Notes under the pieces: model-generated
What the model was told of the DNA's origin: nothing
The model's database searches: none
Seen by the model: the letters and a program-made list of their open reading frames with translations, nothing else
Shown here: one piece after another, positions 27,234 through 35,940 of the stretch
How positions within the stretch are numbered: position 1 is the stretch's first letter
Layout: the number at the start of each line of letters is the position of its first letter
From: Curtobacterium luteum
GTDB lineage: Bacteria > Actinomycetota > Actinomycetes > Actinomycetales > Microbacteriaceae
Assembly: GCF_014646995.1 (NCBI RefSeq)
Contig: NZ_BMOI01000005.1
Span: 124,001 to 188,000, forward strand
DNA length: 64,000 nt
Reading direction: 5' to 3'
Made by a program: the position numbers and the translations under genes

Positions 27234-28139
27234 ATGACGAACGACACCTGGTTCATCCCCGCCGGCTCCCGCCCCGAGGCGGGCTGGACGGACGTCGTGG
27301 ACGGACGGATCGCGGGGTGGGCGCACACCGGTCTGCGGACCGGGAGCCTCGCCGACGGCGGTGAGCTGCGCCTCCCGGCCGGTGCGGTGGAACGCATCGT
27401 CGTGCCGCTCGCCGGCTCCTTCGAGGTCACGTACGACGGTGCCGCAGGCACCGGTGCGCAGGGCTTGGAGGGACGGGGGAGCGTCTTCGACGGACCGACC
27501 GACGTGCTGTACCTGGGTTCCGGGACGGAGGCCCGGATCACCGGAGCAGGTCGGGTCGCGGTCGCCGGAGCGATCACCGCGGTGGTCAAGCCGACGACGT
27601 ACACGGCCCGGCAGGACGTGCCGGTGGAGCTCCGCGGCGCCGGGCACGCGAGTCGGCAGGTGCACAACTTCGGCACCCCCGCCGCCCTCGACGCGGACAG
27701 GGTGATCGTGTGCGAGGTGATCACGCCCGCCGGCAACTGGTCGTCGTACCCGCCGCACAAGCACGACACGACCGTGCCCGGCGTGGAGTCCGACCTCGAG
27801 GAGATCTACTACTACGAGGCCGCGGTCGCCCGGGGCCTCGAGGCTCCGCCGGAGGCCGACCCGTTCGCGCTGCACCGGACGTACGCCTCCGACGACCGTC
27901 CGATCGACGAGTTCCGTCAGGTCCGCACGGGCGACATCGCCCTCGTGCCGTACGGCTGGCACGGACCCGCCGTGGCCGCCCCCGGCTACGACATGTACTA
28001 CCTCAACGTGATGGCCGGCCCCGGGCCGGAACGCGTGTGGGACATCACCGACGACCCGGCCCACGGCTGGGTCCGTCAGGCGTGGGGATCGGAGTCGATC
28101 GACCCGCGCCTGCCCTACGGAAAGGACCGCGTCCGATGA
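27234..28139 (+). CDS. iolB: 5-deoxy-glucuronate isomerase
   Basis: Isomerises 5-deoxy-D-glucuronate to 5-dehydro-2-deoxygluconate. The 301-residue double cupin shows YPPHKHDT and EEIYYYEA, which supply metal ligands, and later the GDIALVPYGWHGPAVAAPGYDMYYLNVMAG-type second cupin region (about residues 225-265). The ATG lies 10 bases after iolA. The stop overlaps the iolD start by four bases. Confidence 0.93.
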   Translation: MTNDTWFIPAGSRPEAGWTDVVDGRIAGWAHTGLRTGSLADGGELRLPAGAVERIVVPLAGSFEVTYDGAAGTGAQGLEGRGSVFDGPTDVLYLGSGTEARITGAGRVAVAGAITAVVKPTTYTARQDVPVELRGAGHASRQVHNFGTPAALDADRVIVCEVITPAGNWSSYPPHKHDTTVPGVESDLEEIYYYEAAVARGLEAPPEADPFALHRTYASDDRPIDEFRQVRTGDIALVPYGWHGPAVAAPGYDMYYLNVMAGPGPERVWDITDDPAHGWVRQAWGSESIDPRLPYGKDRVR

Positions 28140-30052
28140 CCGAGAGCCCACGATCCGGGGCGACCAGGCGGATGACCGTCGGCCAGGCGCTCCTCGAGTT
28201 CCTGGCGAACCAGTGGACCGTCGACGGGGACGAGCGTGAGCGCACGATCCCGGGCATCTTCGGCATCTTCGGTCACGGCAACGTCGCCGGGCTGGGGCAG
28301 GCGGTGAAGCAGCTCCACGTCGAACAGCCCGGTCTGCTGCCCTACCACCAGGCACGCAACGAGCAGGCCATGGTGCACCAGGCCGTCGGCTTCGCCCGGA
28401 TGCGCCGTCGTCGCGCGACCTACGCGGCCACGGCGTCGGTCGGGCCCGGCGCCGCGAACATGCTCACCGGTGCAGCGCTCGCGACGACGAACCGACTCCC
28501 CGCGCTCCTGCTGCCGTCGGACACCTTCGCGACCCGGACCACCGACCCCGTGCTGCAGCAGATCGAGATGCCGCACGACACGTCACTGCAGGTCACGGAC
28601 GCGTTCCGGCCCCTGTCCCGGTTCTTCGACCGGGTCGAGCGGCCGGAGCAGCTGTTCTCGATCGCCCTCGCTGCGATGCGGGTCCTCACCGATCCCGCCG
28701 AGACCGGTGCCGTGACGATCGCGCTCCCGGAGGACGTGCAGGCCGAGGCGCTCGACGTCCCCGTGTCGTTCCTCCAGCCGCGCGAGTGGCACGTCCGCCG
28801 TCCGCTGCCCGAGCACGGACCGCTGGCCCGGGCGGTGGCGGCGATCGCGGCCGCCGAGCGTCCGGTGATCGTCGCCGGCGGCGGCGTGCTCTACTCCGGC
28901 GCGGAGCAGGCGCTCGCCGCGTTCGTCGAAGCGACCGGCATCCCCGTCGGCACCTCGCAGGCCGGCGGCGGCTCCCTCGTCTGGGACCACCCGCAGTACC
29001 TCGGCGGCATCGGCGCGACCGGTACCGCTGCCGCGAACGCGATCGCCGCGCAGGCCGACGTCGTCATCGGCATCGGCACCCGGTACAGCGACTTCACGAC
29101 CGCGTCCCGGACCGCGTTCCAGCACCCGGACGTCACGTTCGTGAACGTCAACGTCGCGGCGTTCGACGCGTACAAGCACGGTTCGCAGCTGCCCGTCGTC
29201 GCGGACGCCCGGGAGACGCTGGTCGCGCTGACGGAGCAGCTCACGTCCCACTCGGTGTCGGACCGGTACGCGGCGGAGATCGCGGACCGCAAGCGTTCCT
29301 GGGACGAGACGGTCGACGCCGCCTTCGCGCCGTCCGGACTGGCCGTCCCCGGTCAGTCCGAGATCATCGGCGCCGTGCAGTCGGCCACCGATCCCCGCGA
29401 CGTCGTCGTCCAGGCGGCGGGGTCGCTCCCGGGCGACCTCCACAAGCTCTGGCGCGTCCGCGACCCGCTCGGCTACCACGTCGAGTACGCGTTCTCGTGC
29501 ATGGGCTACGAGATCGCCGGTGGCATCGGGGTGCGCCGGGCCGCCCCCGACCGCGACGCGATCGTGATGGTCGGCGACGGCTCGTACCTCATGCTCCACA
29601 CCGAGCTCGTCACCGCCGTGGCCGAGGGCATCAAGATCGTCGTCGTCCTCATCCAGAACAACGGCTACGCGTCGATCGGGCACCTCTCCGAGACCGTCGG
29701 CTCCGAGCGGTACGGCACGAAGTACCGCTACCTCGACGAGACCGGGTCGTTCGAGGGCGAGCAGGTCCTGCCGGTCGACCTCGCCGCCAACGCCCGCTCC
29801 TACGGCGTCGACGTGATCGAGGTCCAGCCCGGGCCGAACGCGATCGAGGACCTCACCGCCGCCGTCCGTCAGGCCAAGGCGAACGACCGGACGACGCTCG
29901 TGCACGTGCACGCCGACCCGCTCGTCTACGCCCCGGACGGCGACGGCTGGTGGGACGTCCCCGTCGCGCAGACGTCCACCCTGCCGAGCACGCAGCAGGC
30001 CCGCGCCACCTACGAGCAGCAGGTCGCGGCGCAGCGACCCCTCCTCGGCTGA
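28136..30052 (+). CDS. iolD: 3D-(3,5/4)-trihydroxycyclohexane-1,2-dione hydrolase
   Basis: ThDP enzyme that opens the cyclitol ring to 5-deoxy-glucuronate. The 638-residue protein has the N-terminal ThDP activator glutamate E76 in HQARNEQAMVHQAVGFA, the central domain with VIVAGGGVLYSG, and the C-terminal ThDP/Mg2+ site VMVGDGSYLMLHTEL...QNNGYASIG. IFGIFGHGNVAGLGQA near residue 45 is typical of IolD. The ATG overlaps the iolB stop. Confidence 0.94.
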   Translation: MTESPRSGATRRMTVGQALLEFLANQWTVDGDERERTIPGIFGIFGHGNVAGLGQAVKQLHVEQPGLLPYHQARNEQAMVHQAVGFARMRRRRATYAATASVGPGAANMLTGAALATTNRLPALLLPSDTFATRTTDPVLQQIEMPHDTSLQVTDAFRPLSRFFDRVERPEQLFSIALAAMRVLTDPAETGAVTIALPEDVQAEALDVPVSFLQPREWHVRRPLPEHGPLARAVAAIAAAERPVIVAGGGVLYSGAEQALAAFVEATGIPVGTSQAGGGSLVWDHPQYLGGIGATGTAAANAIAAQADVVIGIGTRYSDFTTASRTAFQHPDVTFVNVNVAAFDAYKHGSQLPVVADARETLVALTEQLTSHSVSDRYAAEIADRKRSWDETVDAAFAPSGLAVPGQSEIIGAVQSATDPRDVVVQAAGSLPGDLHKLWRVRDPLGYHVEYAFSCMGYEIAGGIGVRRAAPDRDAIVMVGDGSYLMLHTELVTAVAEGIKIVVVLIQNNGYASIGHLSETVGSERYGTKYRYLDETGSFEGEQVLPVDLAANARSYGVDVIEVQPGPNAIEDLTAAVRQAKANDRTTLVHVHADPLVYAPDGDGWWDVPVAQTSTLPSTQQARATYEQQVAAQRPLLG

Positions 30053-30086
30053 ACGACCCACCCACACCCCGGAGGACACCGACGTC

Positions 30087-31013
30087 ATGACCGACACCGC
30101 CACCGCCACCGACGCCATCCGGATCGGGACCGCCCCAGACTCGTGGGGCGTCTGGTTCGCCGACGACCCCGGCCAGGTGCCGTGGCAGCGCTTCCTCGAC
30201 GAGGCCGCTGCCGCCGGCTACCGCTGGATCGAGCTCGGGCCCTACGGGTACCTGCCGACCGACCCGTCCCAGCTGTCCGACGAACTCGAGTCCCGGGGCC
30301 TCGAGCTGTCCGCGGGCACGGTGTTCACCGGCCTCCACAAGGGCGACGAGCAGTTCCAGCGCGCGTGGGACCAGGCCGTCAAGGTGGAAGGTCTCGCGTC
30401 GAAGCTCGGTGCCGAGCACCTCGTCACGATCCCCGACCTGTGGCGGTCCGACGCGAACAACGAGGTCCTCGAGCCGCGGACCCTGACCGACGAGCAGTGG
30501 GAGCGCCTCGGCAAGGGGCACGACCAGCTCGGCAAGGCGCTCCTCGAGGAGTACGGCGTCCACCAGCAGTTCCACACGCACGCGGACAGCCACATCGGCA
30601 CGTTCCGTGAGACCGTCCGGTTCCTCGAGGTCACCGACCCGCGGTACACGAACCTCTGCCTCGACACCGGCCACTTCGCCTACTACGGCGGTGACAACCT
30701 CCGGATGATCGCCGAGCACCCGGAGCGCATCGGCTACCTCCACCTCAAGCAGGTCGACACGGAGCTGCTGTTCGACGTCCTCAAGAACGACGTGCCGTTC
30801 AGCACCGCGGTCGCCGACGGCATCATGGTCGAGCCGCCGCACGGGACCCCGGACCTCGCCCCGATCATCGAGGCCGTCGCCGCGATCAACCCCGAGGTGT
30901 TCGGCATCGTCGAGCAGGACATGTACGGCTGCTCGGTCGACGCACCCGGGCCGATCGCCGAGCGCACCTTCCAGCACATCCTCGGCTCGACCTCGGCCGC
31001 ACGCGTCTCGTAG
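30087..31013 (+). CDS. iolE: myo-inosose-2 dehydratase
   Basis: Dehydrates 2-keto-myo-inositol to the diketone substrate of IolD. The 308-residue TIM barrel of the xylose isomerase-like family has APDSWGVWF near the start, WIELGPYGYLP, QFHTHADSHIG (metal ligand His/Asp) and LCLDTGHFAYYGGD, GYLHLKQVD and GIVEQDMYG. GGAGGACACC precedes the ATG. Confidence 0.94.
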   Translation: MTDTATATDAIRIGTAPDSWGVWFADDPGQVPWQRFLDEAAAAGYRWIELGPYGYLPTDPSQLSDELESRGLELSAGTVFTGLHKGDEQFQRAWDQAVKVEGLASKLGAEHLVTIPDLWRSDANNEVLEPRTLTDEQWERLGKGHDQLGKALLEEYGVHQQFHTHADSHIGTFRETVRFLEVTDPRYTNLCLDTGHFAYYGGDNLRMIAEHPERIGYLHLKQVDTELLFDVLKNDVPFSTAVADGIMVEPPHGTPDLAPIIEAVAAINPEVFGIVEQDMYGCSVDAPGPIAERTFQHILGSTSAARVS

Positions 31014-31092
31014 CGCCGAGCGCCCACCGGCGCGACCCGAGTCATCAGCGACGACCGGCGGTCGTCCCCAGTCGTCACCTCCAGGAGAACCC

Positions 31093-32181
31093 ATGAGCAC
31101 CACCGAGAACCTCCGCGTCGCCGTCGTCGGTGCCGGCGCGATGGGCAGCGACCACGTCCGTCGCATCACGTCCACCATCGCCGGTGCGGACGTCGTCGCC
31201 GTCGTCGAACCCGATGTCGCACGCGCGACGGCCGCCGCCGCGAAGGCCCCCGGCGCGATCACTGCCGCGTCGTTCGAGGACGCCCTCGACGCCACGCCGA
31301 TCGACGCCGTCATCGTCGCCACCCCCGGCTTCCTGCACGAGCCCGTCCTGGTGCCCGCGATCGAGCGCGGTCTCGCGGTCCTCTGCGAGAAGCCCCTCAC
31401 CACGAGTGCCGAGGACTCCTTCCGCATCGTCGAGCTCGAGCAGGCGACGTCCGACCGGCCGCGCATCCAGGTCGGGTTCATGCGCCGGTTCGACCGCGGG
31501 TACCAGGAACTCAAGGCGCTCCGCGAGTCGGGCGCCAACGGTGCCCTGCTCGCCCTGCACCACGCGCACCGCAACCCGACGACGCCGCCGAACTTCAGCG
31601 AGTCGATGCTGATCCACGACTCCGTGATCCACGAGATCGACATCATCCCGTTCCTCACGGGCGAGCCGATCGTCTCGGTCGAGGTGAAGAAGCCGCGCCG
31701 GAACTCGCTCGCACCCGCCGACCTGCCCGAACCGCAGTTCGTGCTCTTCACGACCGCGTCGGGGACGATGTCGATCGTCGAGATCAGCGTCAACGCGCAG
31801 TTCGGGTACCAGGTGACGACCGACGCCGTGTTCGAGTCGGGCGTCGCGTACATCGGCCGCGAGACCACGATGCACGTCGTCTCGGCGGGGGTGTCCGGCC
31901 AGGGCGTCACGCCGTCGTACATCGAGCGCTTCGGCGCCGCCTACGACGAAGAGGTCCAGCGCTGGGTCGACGCCGCACGGAACGGTGGCATCGACGGCCC
32001 GAGCGCCTGGGACGGCTACACGGCGTCCGTGGTCGCTGAGGTCACCGTCCGCGCCCAGCAGTCCGGAGCGCTCGAGCACGTCACGTACGCCACCGCGAAG
32101 CCCGCCTTCTACGAACCCACCACGGCCGGTGCCGGCGCGCTCGCCGGGGTCGGCCCCACCACGACGGGACCGACCCGATGA
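31093..32181 (+). CDS. iolG: inositol 2-dehydrogenase
   Basis: NAD-dependent oxidation of myo-inositol to 2-keto-myo-inositol, the first step. The 362-residue Gfo/Idh/MocA protein shows VAVVGAGAMGSDHVRRI (Rossmann), LCEKPLTT (catalytic lysine) and MLIHDSVIHEIDIIPFL (catalytic Asp/His). VGFMRRFDRGYQELK is typical of IolG. AGGAG sits seven bases before the ATG. The stop overlaps the next ATG by four bases. Confidence 0.92.
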   Translation: MSTTENLRVAVVGAGAMGSDHVRRITSTIAGADVVAVVEPDVARATAAAAKAPGAITAASFEDALDATPIDAVIVATPGFLHEPVLVPAIERGLAVLCEKPLTTSAEDSFRIVELEQATSDRPRIQVGFMRRFDRGYQELKALRESGANGALLALHHAHRNPTTPPNFSESMLIHDSVIHEIDIIPFLTGEPIVSVEVKKPRRNSLAPADLPEPQFVLFTTASGTMSIVEISVNAQFGYQVTTDAVFESGVAYIGRETTMHVVSAGVSGQGVTPSYIERFGAAYDEEVQRWVDAARNGGIDGPSAWDGYTASVVAEVTVRAQQSGALEHVTYATAKPAFYEPTTAGAGALAGVGPTTTGPTR

Positions 32182-33293
32182 CCACCCCGCTCGACGTGTC
32201 GACCGACCCCTCCGCCGTCGACACCAGGCCGGTCACCCTGCAGGCCGCGACGCAGACGCCGACGGCGCTCTGGAACGACTCCGCCGAGCCGCACGAGCTG
32301 TCCACCGCGATCCACGAGTACGGGGCCGTCGGCGCGACCTGCAACCCGGTCATCGCCTTCACCTGCATCCAGCAGGACCCCGAGCGGTGGGTGCCCCGCA
32401 TCCGTGCGATCGCTGCCGAGCACCCGACGGCGGGGGAGTCCTGGATCGGGTGGAAGGCGGTCGAGGAGCTCTCGGTCGCCGCGGCCGAGCAACTCGTGCC
32501 CGCGTTCGAGGCGTCCGGCGGGCGGAACGGCCGACTGAGCATGCAGACCGACCCGCGCCTCCACCGTGACCGCGACGCCCTCGTCGAGCAGGCCGTGCGG
32601 TTCTCCGGGCTCGCGCCGAACATCATCGTGAAGATCCCCGCGACGAAGACCGGCATCGCCGCGATCGAGGAAGCCGCGTACCGGGGTGTCTCGATCAACG
32701 CCACCGTGTCGTTCACCGTGCCGCAGGTCGTGGCCGTGGGCGAGGCCATCGAGCGCGCTCTCGACCGCCGCGCCGCCGACGGGCTGCCCGAGCAGGAGTT
32801 CGGGCACGTCGTCACCCTCATGGCCGGCCGGTTCGACGACTGGCTGAAGACCGTCGTGGCGCGCGACCACGTCATGCTCGACCCGGGCATCCTCGAGTGG
32901 GCCGGAGTCGCGGCGGTGAAGCACGCCTACCGGGTGGTCCAGGAGCGCGGCTTCCGGTCGCGCGTGCTCGTCGCCGCCTTCCGGAACCCGCTGCAGTGGT
33001 CGGAGTTCCAGGGCGGAGACCTCGTGGTGTCGCCGCCGTTCCAGTGGGCAGAGGACATCAACGACAACGGCTTCCCGTGGCGCCCGGACGCGATCCACGA
33101 CGAGGTGCCGGCCGACGTGATCGCGGCGCTCCGCGCAGCCACACCGGAGTTCGCCCGCGGGTACGACGTCGACGGCATGACGATCGACGAGTTCGACCGG
33201 TTCGGCGCCACGGTGACCACGCTGCGGCAGTTCCTCGACGCCGACGCGAAACTCGACGCGCTGGTCCGCGACATCATCCTCCCCGCCGCATGA
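32178..33293 (+). CDS. transaldolase-family protein in the iol operon
   Basis: A 371-residue class I barrel enzyme, coupled by overlap both to iolG and to the following oxidoreductase. It keeps the transaldolase residues: LWNDSAEPHELST with D34, GATCNPVIAF with N56, and IIVKIPATKTGIAAIEEA with the Schiff-base lysine K152; GVSINATVSF follows as in TalB. It is not a standard pentose-phosphate Tal, whose genes sit beside tkt/zwf, and its C-terminus diverges. In this operon it could act on an inositol- or sugar-derived phosphate; the substrate is not known from sequence. Confidence 0.75.
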   Translation: MTTPLDVSTDPSAVDTRPVTLQAATQTPTALWNDSAEPHELSTAIHEYGAVGATCNPVIAFTCIQQDPERWVPRIRAIAAEHPTAGESWIGWKAVEELSVAAAEQLVPAFEASGGRNGRLSMQTDPRLHRDRDALVEQAVRFSGLAPNIIVKIPATKTGIAAIEEAAYRGVSINATVSFTVPQVVAVGEAIERALDRRAADGLPEQEFGHVVTLMAGRFDDWLKTVVARDHVMLDPGILEWAGVAAVKHAYRVVQERGFRSRVLVAAFRNPLQWSEFQGGDLVVSPPFQWAEDINDNGFPWRPDAIHDEVPADVIAALRAATPEFARGYDVDGMTIDEFDRFGATVTTLRQFLDADAKLDALVRDIILPAA

Positions 33294-34507
33294 CCGGACG
33301 CGCCCCCGACGCCCGCGACCGCCTCGGCGTCGGCCTCGTCTCCGTCGGCTGGATGGGACGGCTGCACTCACGCGCCTACCGGGCGCTGCCCGACCATTTC
33401 CCGGAGCTCGGCGTCCACCCGAGGCTCGTCGTCGCCGCGGACCCGGTCGAGGCCGCCCGCGACCAGGCCGTCGACCGACTCGGCTACGAGCGCGCCGTGG
33501 CCGACCACCGCGAGGTCATCGCCGACCCCGAGGTGGACGTCGTCTCGATCTGCTCGCCGAACTTCCTCCACCGCGAGGTCGCCGTCGCCGCGGCCGAAGC
33601 CGGCAAGCCGTTCTGGATCGAGAAGCCGATGGGCCGGGACGCCAGCGACTCCCGGCAGATCCACGACGCCGTCCGGTCCGCCGGCATCGTCACGAGCGTC
33701 GGCTTCAACTACCGGCACGCCCCGGCGATCCAACGTGCACGGGAACTCGTCCGCGGCGGTCGGCTCGGCCGGATCACGAACGTGCGCGGGTCGCTCCTCG
33801 CCGACTACTCCGCCGATCCGGCGGCGCCGCTCACCTGGCGTTTCGAACGGGAGCGGGCCGGTTCGGGCGTCCTCGGCGACCTGCTCTCGCACGGACTCGA
33901 CCTTGCGCAGTACGTGGTGGGCCGGATCGCGAGCGTGACGGCGCTCGCCGAGACCGTCATCGCGACACGGCCGCGACCGGGGCAGGGGATCATCGACCGG
34001 ACGGCGGCTGCGACCGGTGAACACGGACCCGTCGAGAACGAGGACTACGCCGCACTGCTCTTCCGCTTCGACGACGGAGCCGTCGGCACGATGGACTCCA
34101 GCCGGGTGATGCGGGGCCCGCACGCCGAGTACGCGCTCGAGGTCTACGGCACCCGCGGCTCGGTGCGGTGGGACTTCCAGCGCCTCAACGAGCTCGAGGT
34201 CTTCCTCGACGGCCAGGAGGTCGACGGCTACGCGACGCACTTCGTCGCGCCGGGCGACGGGGAGTTCGCGCGGTTCCAGCCCGGCGCGGGCACGGCGATG
34301 GGCTACGACGACCTCAAGACCATCGAGGCCGCGCAGTTCGTCGCGAGCGTGCTCCGCGGTGAGCAGCTCGCTCCGTCGGTCGCCGACGGCCTGTCGGCCG
34401 CGAGCATCGTCGAAGCGGCGGAGGCCTCCCTCCGCGACGGCGCGTGGCACGACGTCGCGCGCGTCGACGGAGCGCTCACGTACCCCGCGGCGACCCCCGC
34501 GCTGTAG
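33290..34507 (+). CDS. Gfo/Idh/MocA family oxidoreductase
   Basis: A 405-residue NAD(P)-dependent dehydrogenase-like protein, coupled by ATGA overlap to the transaldolase-family gene. The Rossmann motif is LGVGLVSVGWMGRLHSRAY, then SICSPNFLHREVAVAA, FWIEKPMGRD with the catalytic lysine, and LGDLLSHGLDLAQYVVG in the active-site helix. It differs clearly from IolG and is longer, so it probably oxidises another inositol isomer (such as scyllo- or D-chiro-inositol) or a cyclitol ether. The isomer is inference. A palindrome follows the stop. Confidence 0.85.
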   Translation: MTGRAPDARDRLGVGLVSVGWMGRLHSRAYRALPDHFPELGVHPRLVVAADPVEAARDQAVDRLGYERAVADHREVIADPEVDVVSICSPNFLHREVAVAAAEAGKPFWIEKPMGRDASDSRQIHDAVRSAGIVTSVGFNYRHAPAIQRARELVRGGRLGRITNVRGSLLADYSADPAAPLTWRFERERAGSGVLGDLLSHGLDLAQYVVGRIASVTALAETVIATRPRPGQGIIDRTAAATGEHGPVENEDYAALLFRFDDGAVGTMDSSRVMRGPHAEYALEVYGTRGSVRWDFQRLNELEVFLDGQEVDGYATHFVAPGDGEFARFQPGAGTAMGYDDLKTIEAAQFVASVLRGEQLAPSVADGLSAASIVEAAEASLRDGAWHDVARVDGALTYPAATPAL

Positions 34508-34520
34508 ACGCACCGACAGT

Positions 34521-34564
34521 CGGACTGCAGGCGCGGTGCAAGCTGGCACCGCGCCTCCAGTCCG
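34521..34564. terminator. 44-bp palindrome, GGAGGCGCGG family
   Basis: CGGACTGCAGGCGCGGTGC mirrors GCACCGCGCCTCCAGTCCG with two mismatched pairs around AGCT. It begins 13 bases after the oxidoreductase stop and precedes the tautomerase gene, so it may end or attenuate the iol transcript. Confidence 0.7.
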
Positions 34565-34610
34565 CTGGGCACCCGCGCACCCCCTCGCATCCCCGACCCC
34601 AGGAGGCAGC

Positions 34611-35015
34611 ATGCCGCTCGTCCGCATCGACCTCGCCACCGGCCGCAGCCCGGAGCAGGTCCGCGCGATCGCCGACGCGATCCACACCGCCATCGTCGAC
34701 GAGTACGGCATCCCGCCGCGTGACCGCTTCCAGGTCATCACGGAGCACCCGGCGCAGCAGATCATCGCGGAGGACGCCGGTCTCGGGTTCGAACGGACCG
34801 AGGGTGTCGTGATCATCCAGGTCTTCACGCAGGCCGGACGCTCCGACGACGCGAAGCAGGCCCTCTACGCCGCCGTGCACGACCGGCTGACCGAGGTCGG
34901 CGTCGCGAGCGAGGACGTCTTCATCGGCTACGTCGAGAACGGCCCGCAGGACTGGTCGTTCGGGTTCGGCCGCGCGCAGTACGTGACCGGGGAGCTCCAG
35001 GTCCCGTCCTCCTGA
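34611..35015 (+). CDS. tautomerase family protein
   Basis: A 134-residue protein of the 4-oxalocrotonate tautomerase superfamily (Tautomerase_2 type). It starts MPLVRIDL, exposing proline 2 as the catalytic base once Met is removed, and has RDRFQVITEH and EDVFIGYVENGPQDWSFG. AGGAGG lies seven bases before the ATG. It is downstream of the iol genes on the same strand behind a palindrome and converges with the GntR gene; a keto-enol step on an inositol intermediate is possible but unproven. Confidence 0.82.
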   Translation: MPLVRIDLATGRSPEQVRAIADAIHTAIVDEYGIPPRDRFQVITEHPAQQIIAEDAGLGFERTEGVVIIQVFTQAGRSDDAKQALYAAVHDRLTEVGVASEDVFIGYVENGPQDWSFGFGRAQYVTGELQVPSS

Positions 35016-35031
35016 CGGGCTCGTCGAGCGC

Positions 35032-35790
35032 CTACTTGTCGACCAGCGTCACCTCGAAGGAGTACCGGTCCGGCCGGTAGCAGTGCACGCCGTACTCCAC
35101 GGCTCGGCCCGAGGCGTCGTACGCCGTGCGGCTCATCGTCAGCACCGGGTCGCCGTCCTCGATCTCGAGGAGGCCGGCCTCCTCGTCGGTGACCGCCCGC
35201 GCTCCGATCCGCTGCTTGGCGACGCGCATCGTCACCCCGCGGCCGCGGAGCAGCTGGTACAGGCCGTGCGCCGCGAGGTCCTCGTCCGTGATGTCCGTGA
35301 ACTCGGGCGGCAGGAAGTTCTCGAGGATCGCCATCGGCACGTCCTCGGCGAACCGGACCCGGCGGATGTGCGCCACCGTCGTCCCCGGCTCGACGCCGAG
35401 CGCCTCGGCGACGGTGTCCGATGCCGGGACGTCGTCGCGGACGAGGAGCTTCGTCGTCGGCACCTGCGACCCCTGCGCGAGGTCGTCGTACAGGCTCGTC
35501 AGCTCGACCTTCCGCGTCACCGGGCCGTGCACCACCTGCGTGCCGATGCCGCGACGGCGCACGAGCAGGCCCTTGTCGACGAGGTCCTGGATCGCCCGAC
35601 GGATCGTCGGCCGCGACAACCCGAGCCGTTCCCCGAGCGCGATCTCGTTCTCCAACCGGGCCCCCGGCGGCATCGCACCGGAGCGGATGGCGTCCTCGAT
35701 GCGCGATGCGACCTGGAAGTAGAGGGGCATCGGCCCGGACCGGTCCAGGTCCATGAACAGGTCGGACGGCAGCTGGCCTTCGTTGGTCAT
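35032..35790 (-). CDS. GntR family (HutC/UTRA) transcriptional regulator, probable iol repressor
   Basis: A 252-residue regulator. Residues about 15-85 form the GntR winged helix (YFQVASRIEDAIRSGAMPPG, then ALGERLGLSRPTIRRAIQDLVDKGLLVRRRGIGTQVV). Residues about 95-240 form the UTRA effector domain ending YGVHCYRPDRYSFEV. Converging with the tautomerase gene, it stands at the end of the iol cluster. A TGT-N4-ACA dyad occurs both in its own upstream region and over the iol -35 box, which supports it as the operon's repressor and autoregulator. The effector (an inositol-derived metabolite) is unknown. ATG at 35788-35790. Confidence 0.88.
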   Translation of the reverse strand: MTNEGQLPSDLFMDLDRSGPMPLYFQVASRIEDAIRSGAMPPGARLENEIALGERLGLSRPTIRRAIQDLVDKGLLVRRRGIGTQVVHGPVTRKVELTSLYDDLAQGSQVPTTKLLVRDDVPASDTVAEALGVEPGTTVAHIRRVRFAEDVPMAILENFLPPEFTDITDEDLAAHGLYQLLRGRGVTMRVAKQRIGARAVTDEEAGLLEIEDGDPVLTMSRTAYDASGRAVEYGVHCYRPDRYSFEVTLVDK

Positions 35791-35863
35791 CGCGGTCCTT
35801 CGGGGAGCTCGAGCGCGGCACCGCTGCCACCCGGGTCGACGTGCGCGGCACCGCTGCAGCGGG

Positions 35864-35877
35864 AATGTCGTGACAAT
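35864..35877. promoter_or_regulatory. candidate operator upstream of GntR gene
   Basis: AATGTCGTGACAAT holds the dyad TGTC-GT-GACA. Read on the GntR strand it is ATTGTCACGACATT, which shares T-TGT-N2-Y-GACATT-type spacing with the iol site at 23579-23592 and contains TTGTCA as a possible -35. Confidence 0.5.
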
Positions 35878-35940
35878 ACCACCGGGCCCCGCCACCCCGG
35901 GCACGAGCACGACGGGTGTCGCCCTCCGGAACCGCGGTGG

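Noticed and set aside
25488..28355. Long open frame antisense to iolA-iolB-iolD
   Set aside because: Same shadow effect; no motif, overlaps three clear iol genes.
32178..33293. Housekeeping transaldolase of the pentose phosphate pathway
   Set aside because: Embedded by overlaps in the iol operon and divergent at its C-terminus; no tkt or zwf nearby.
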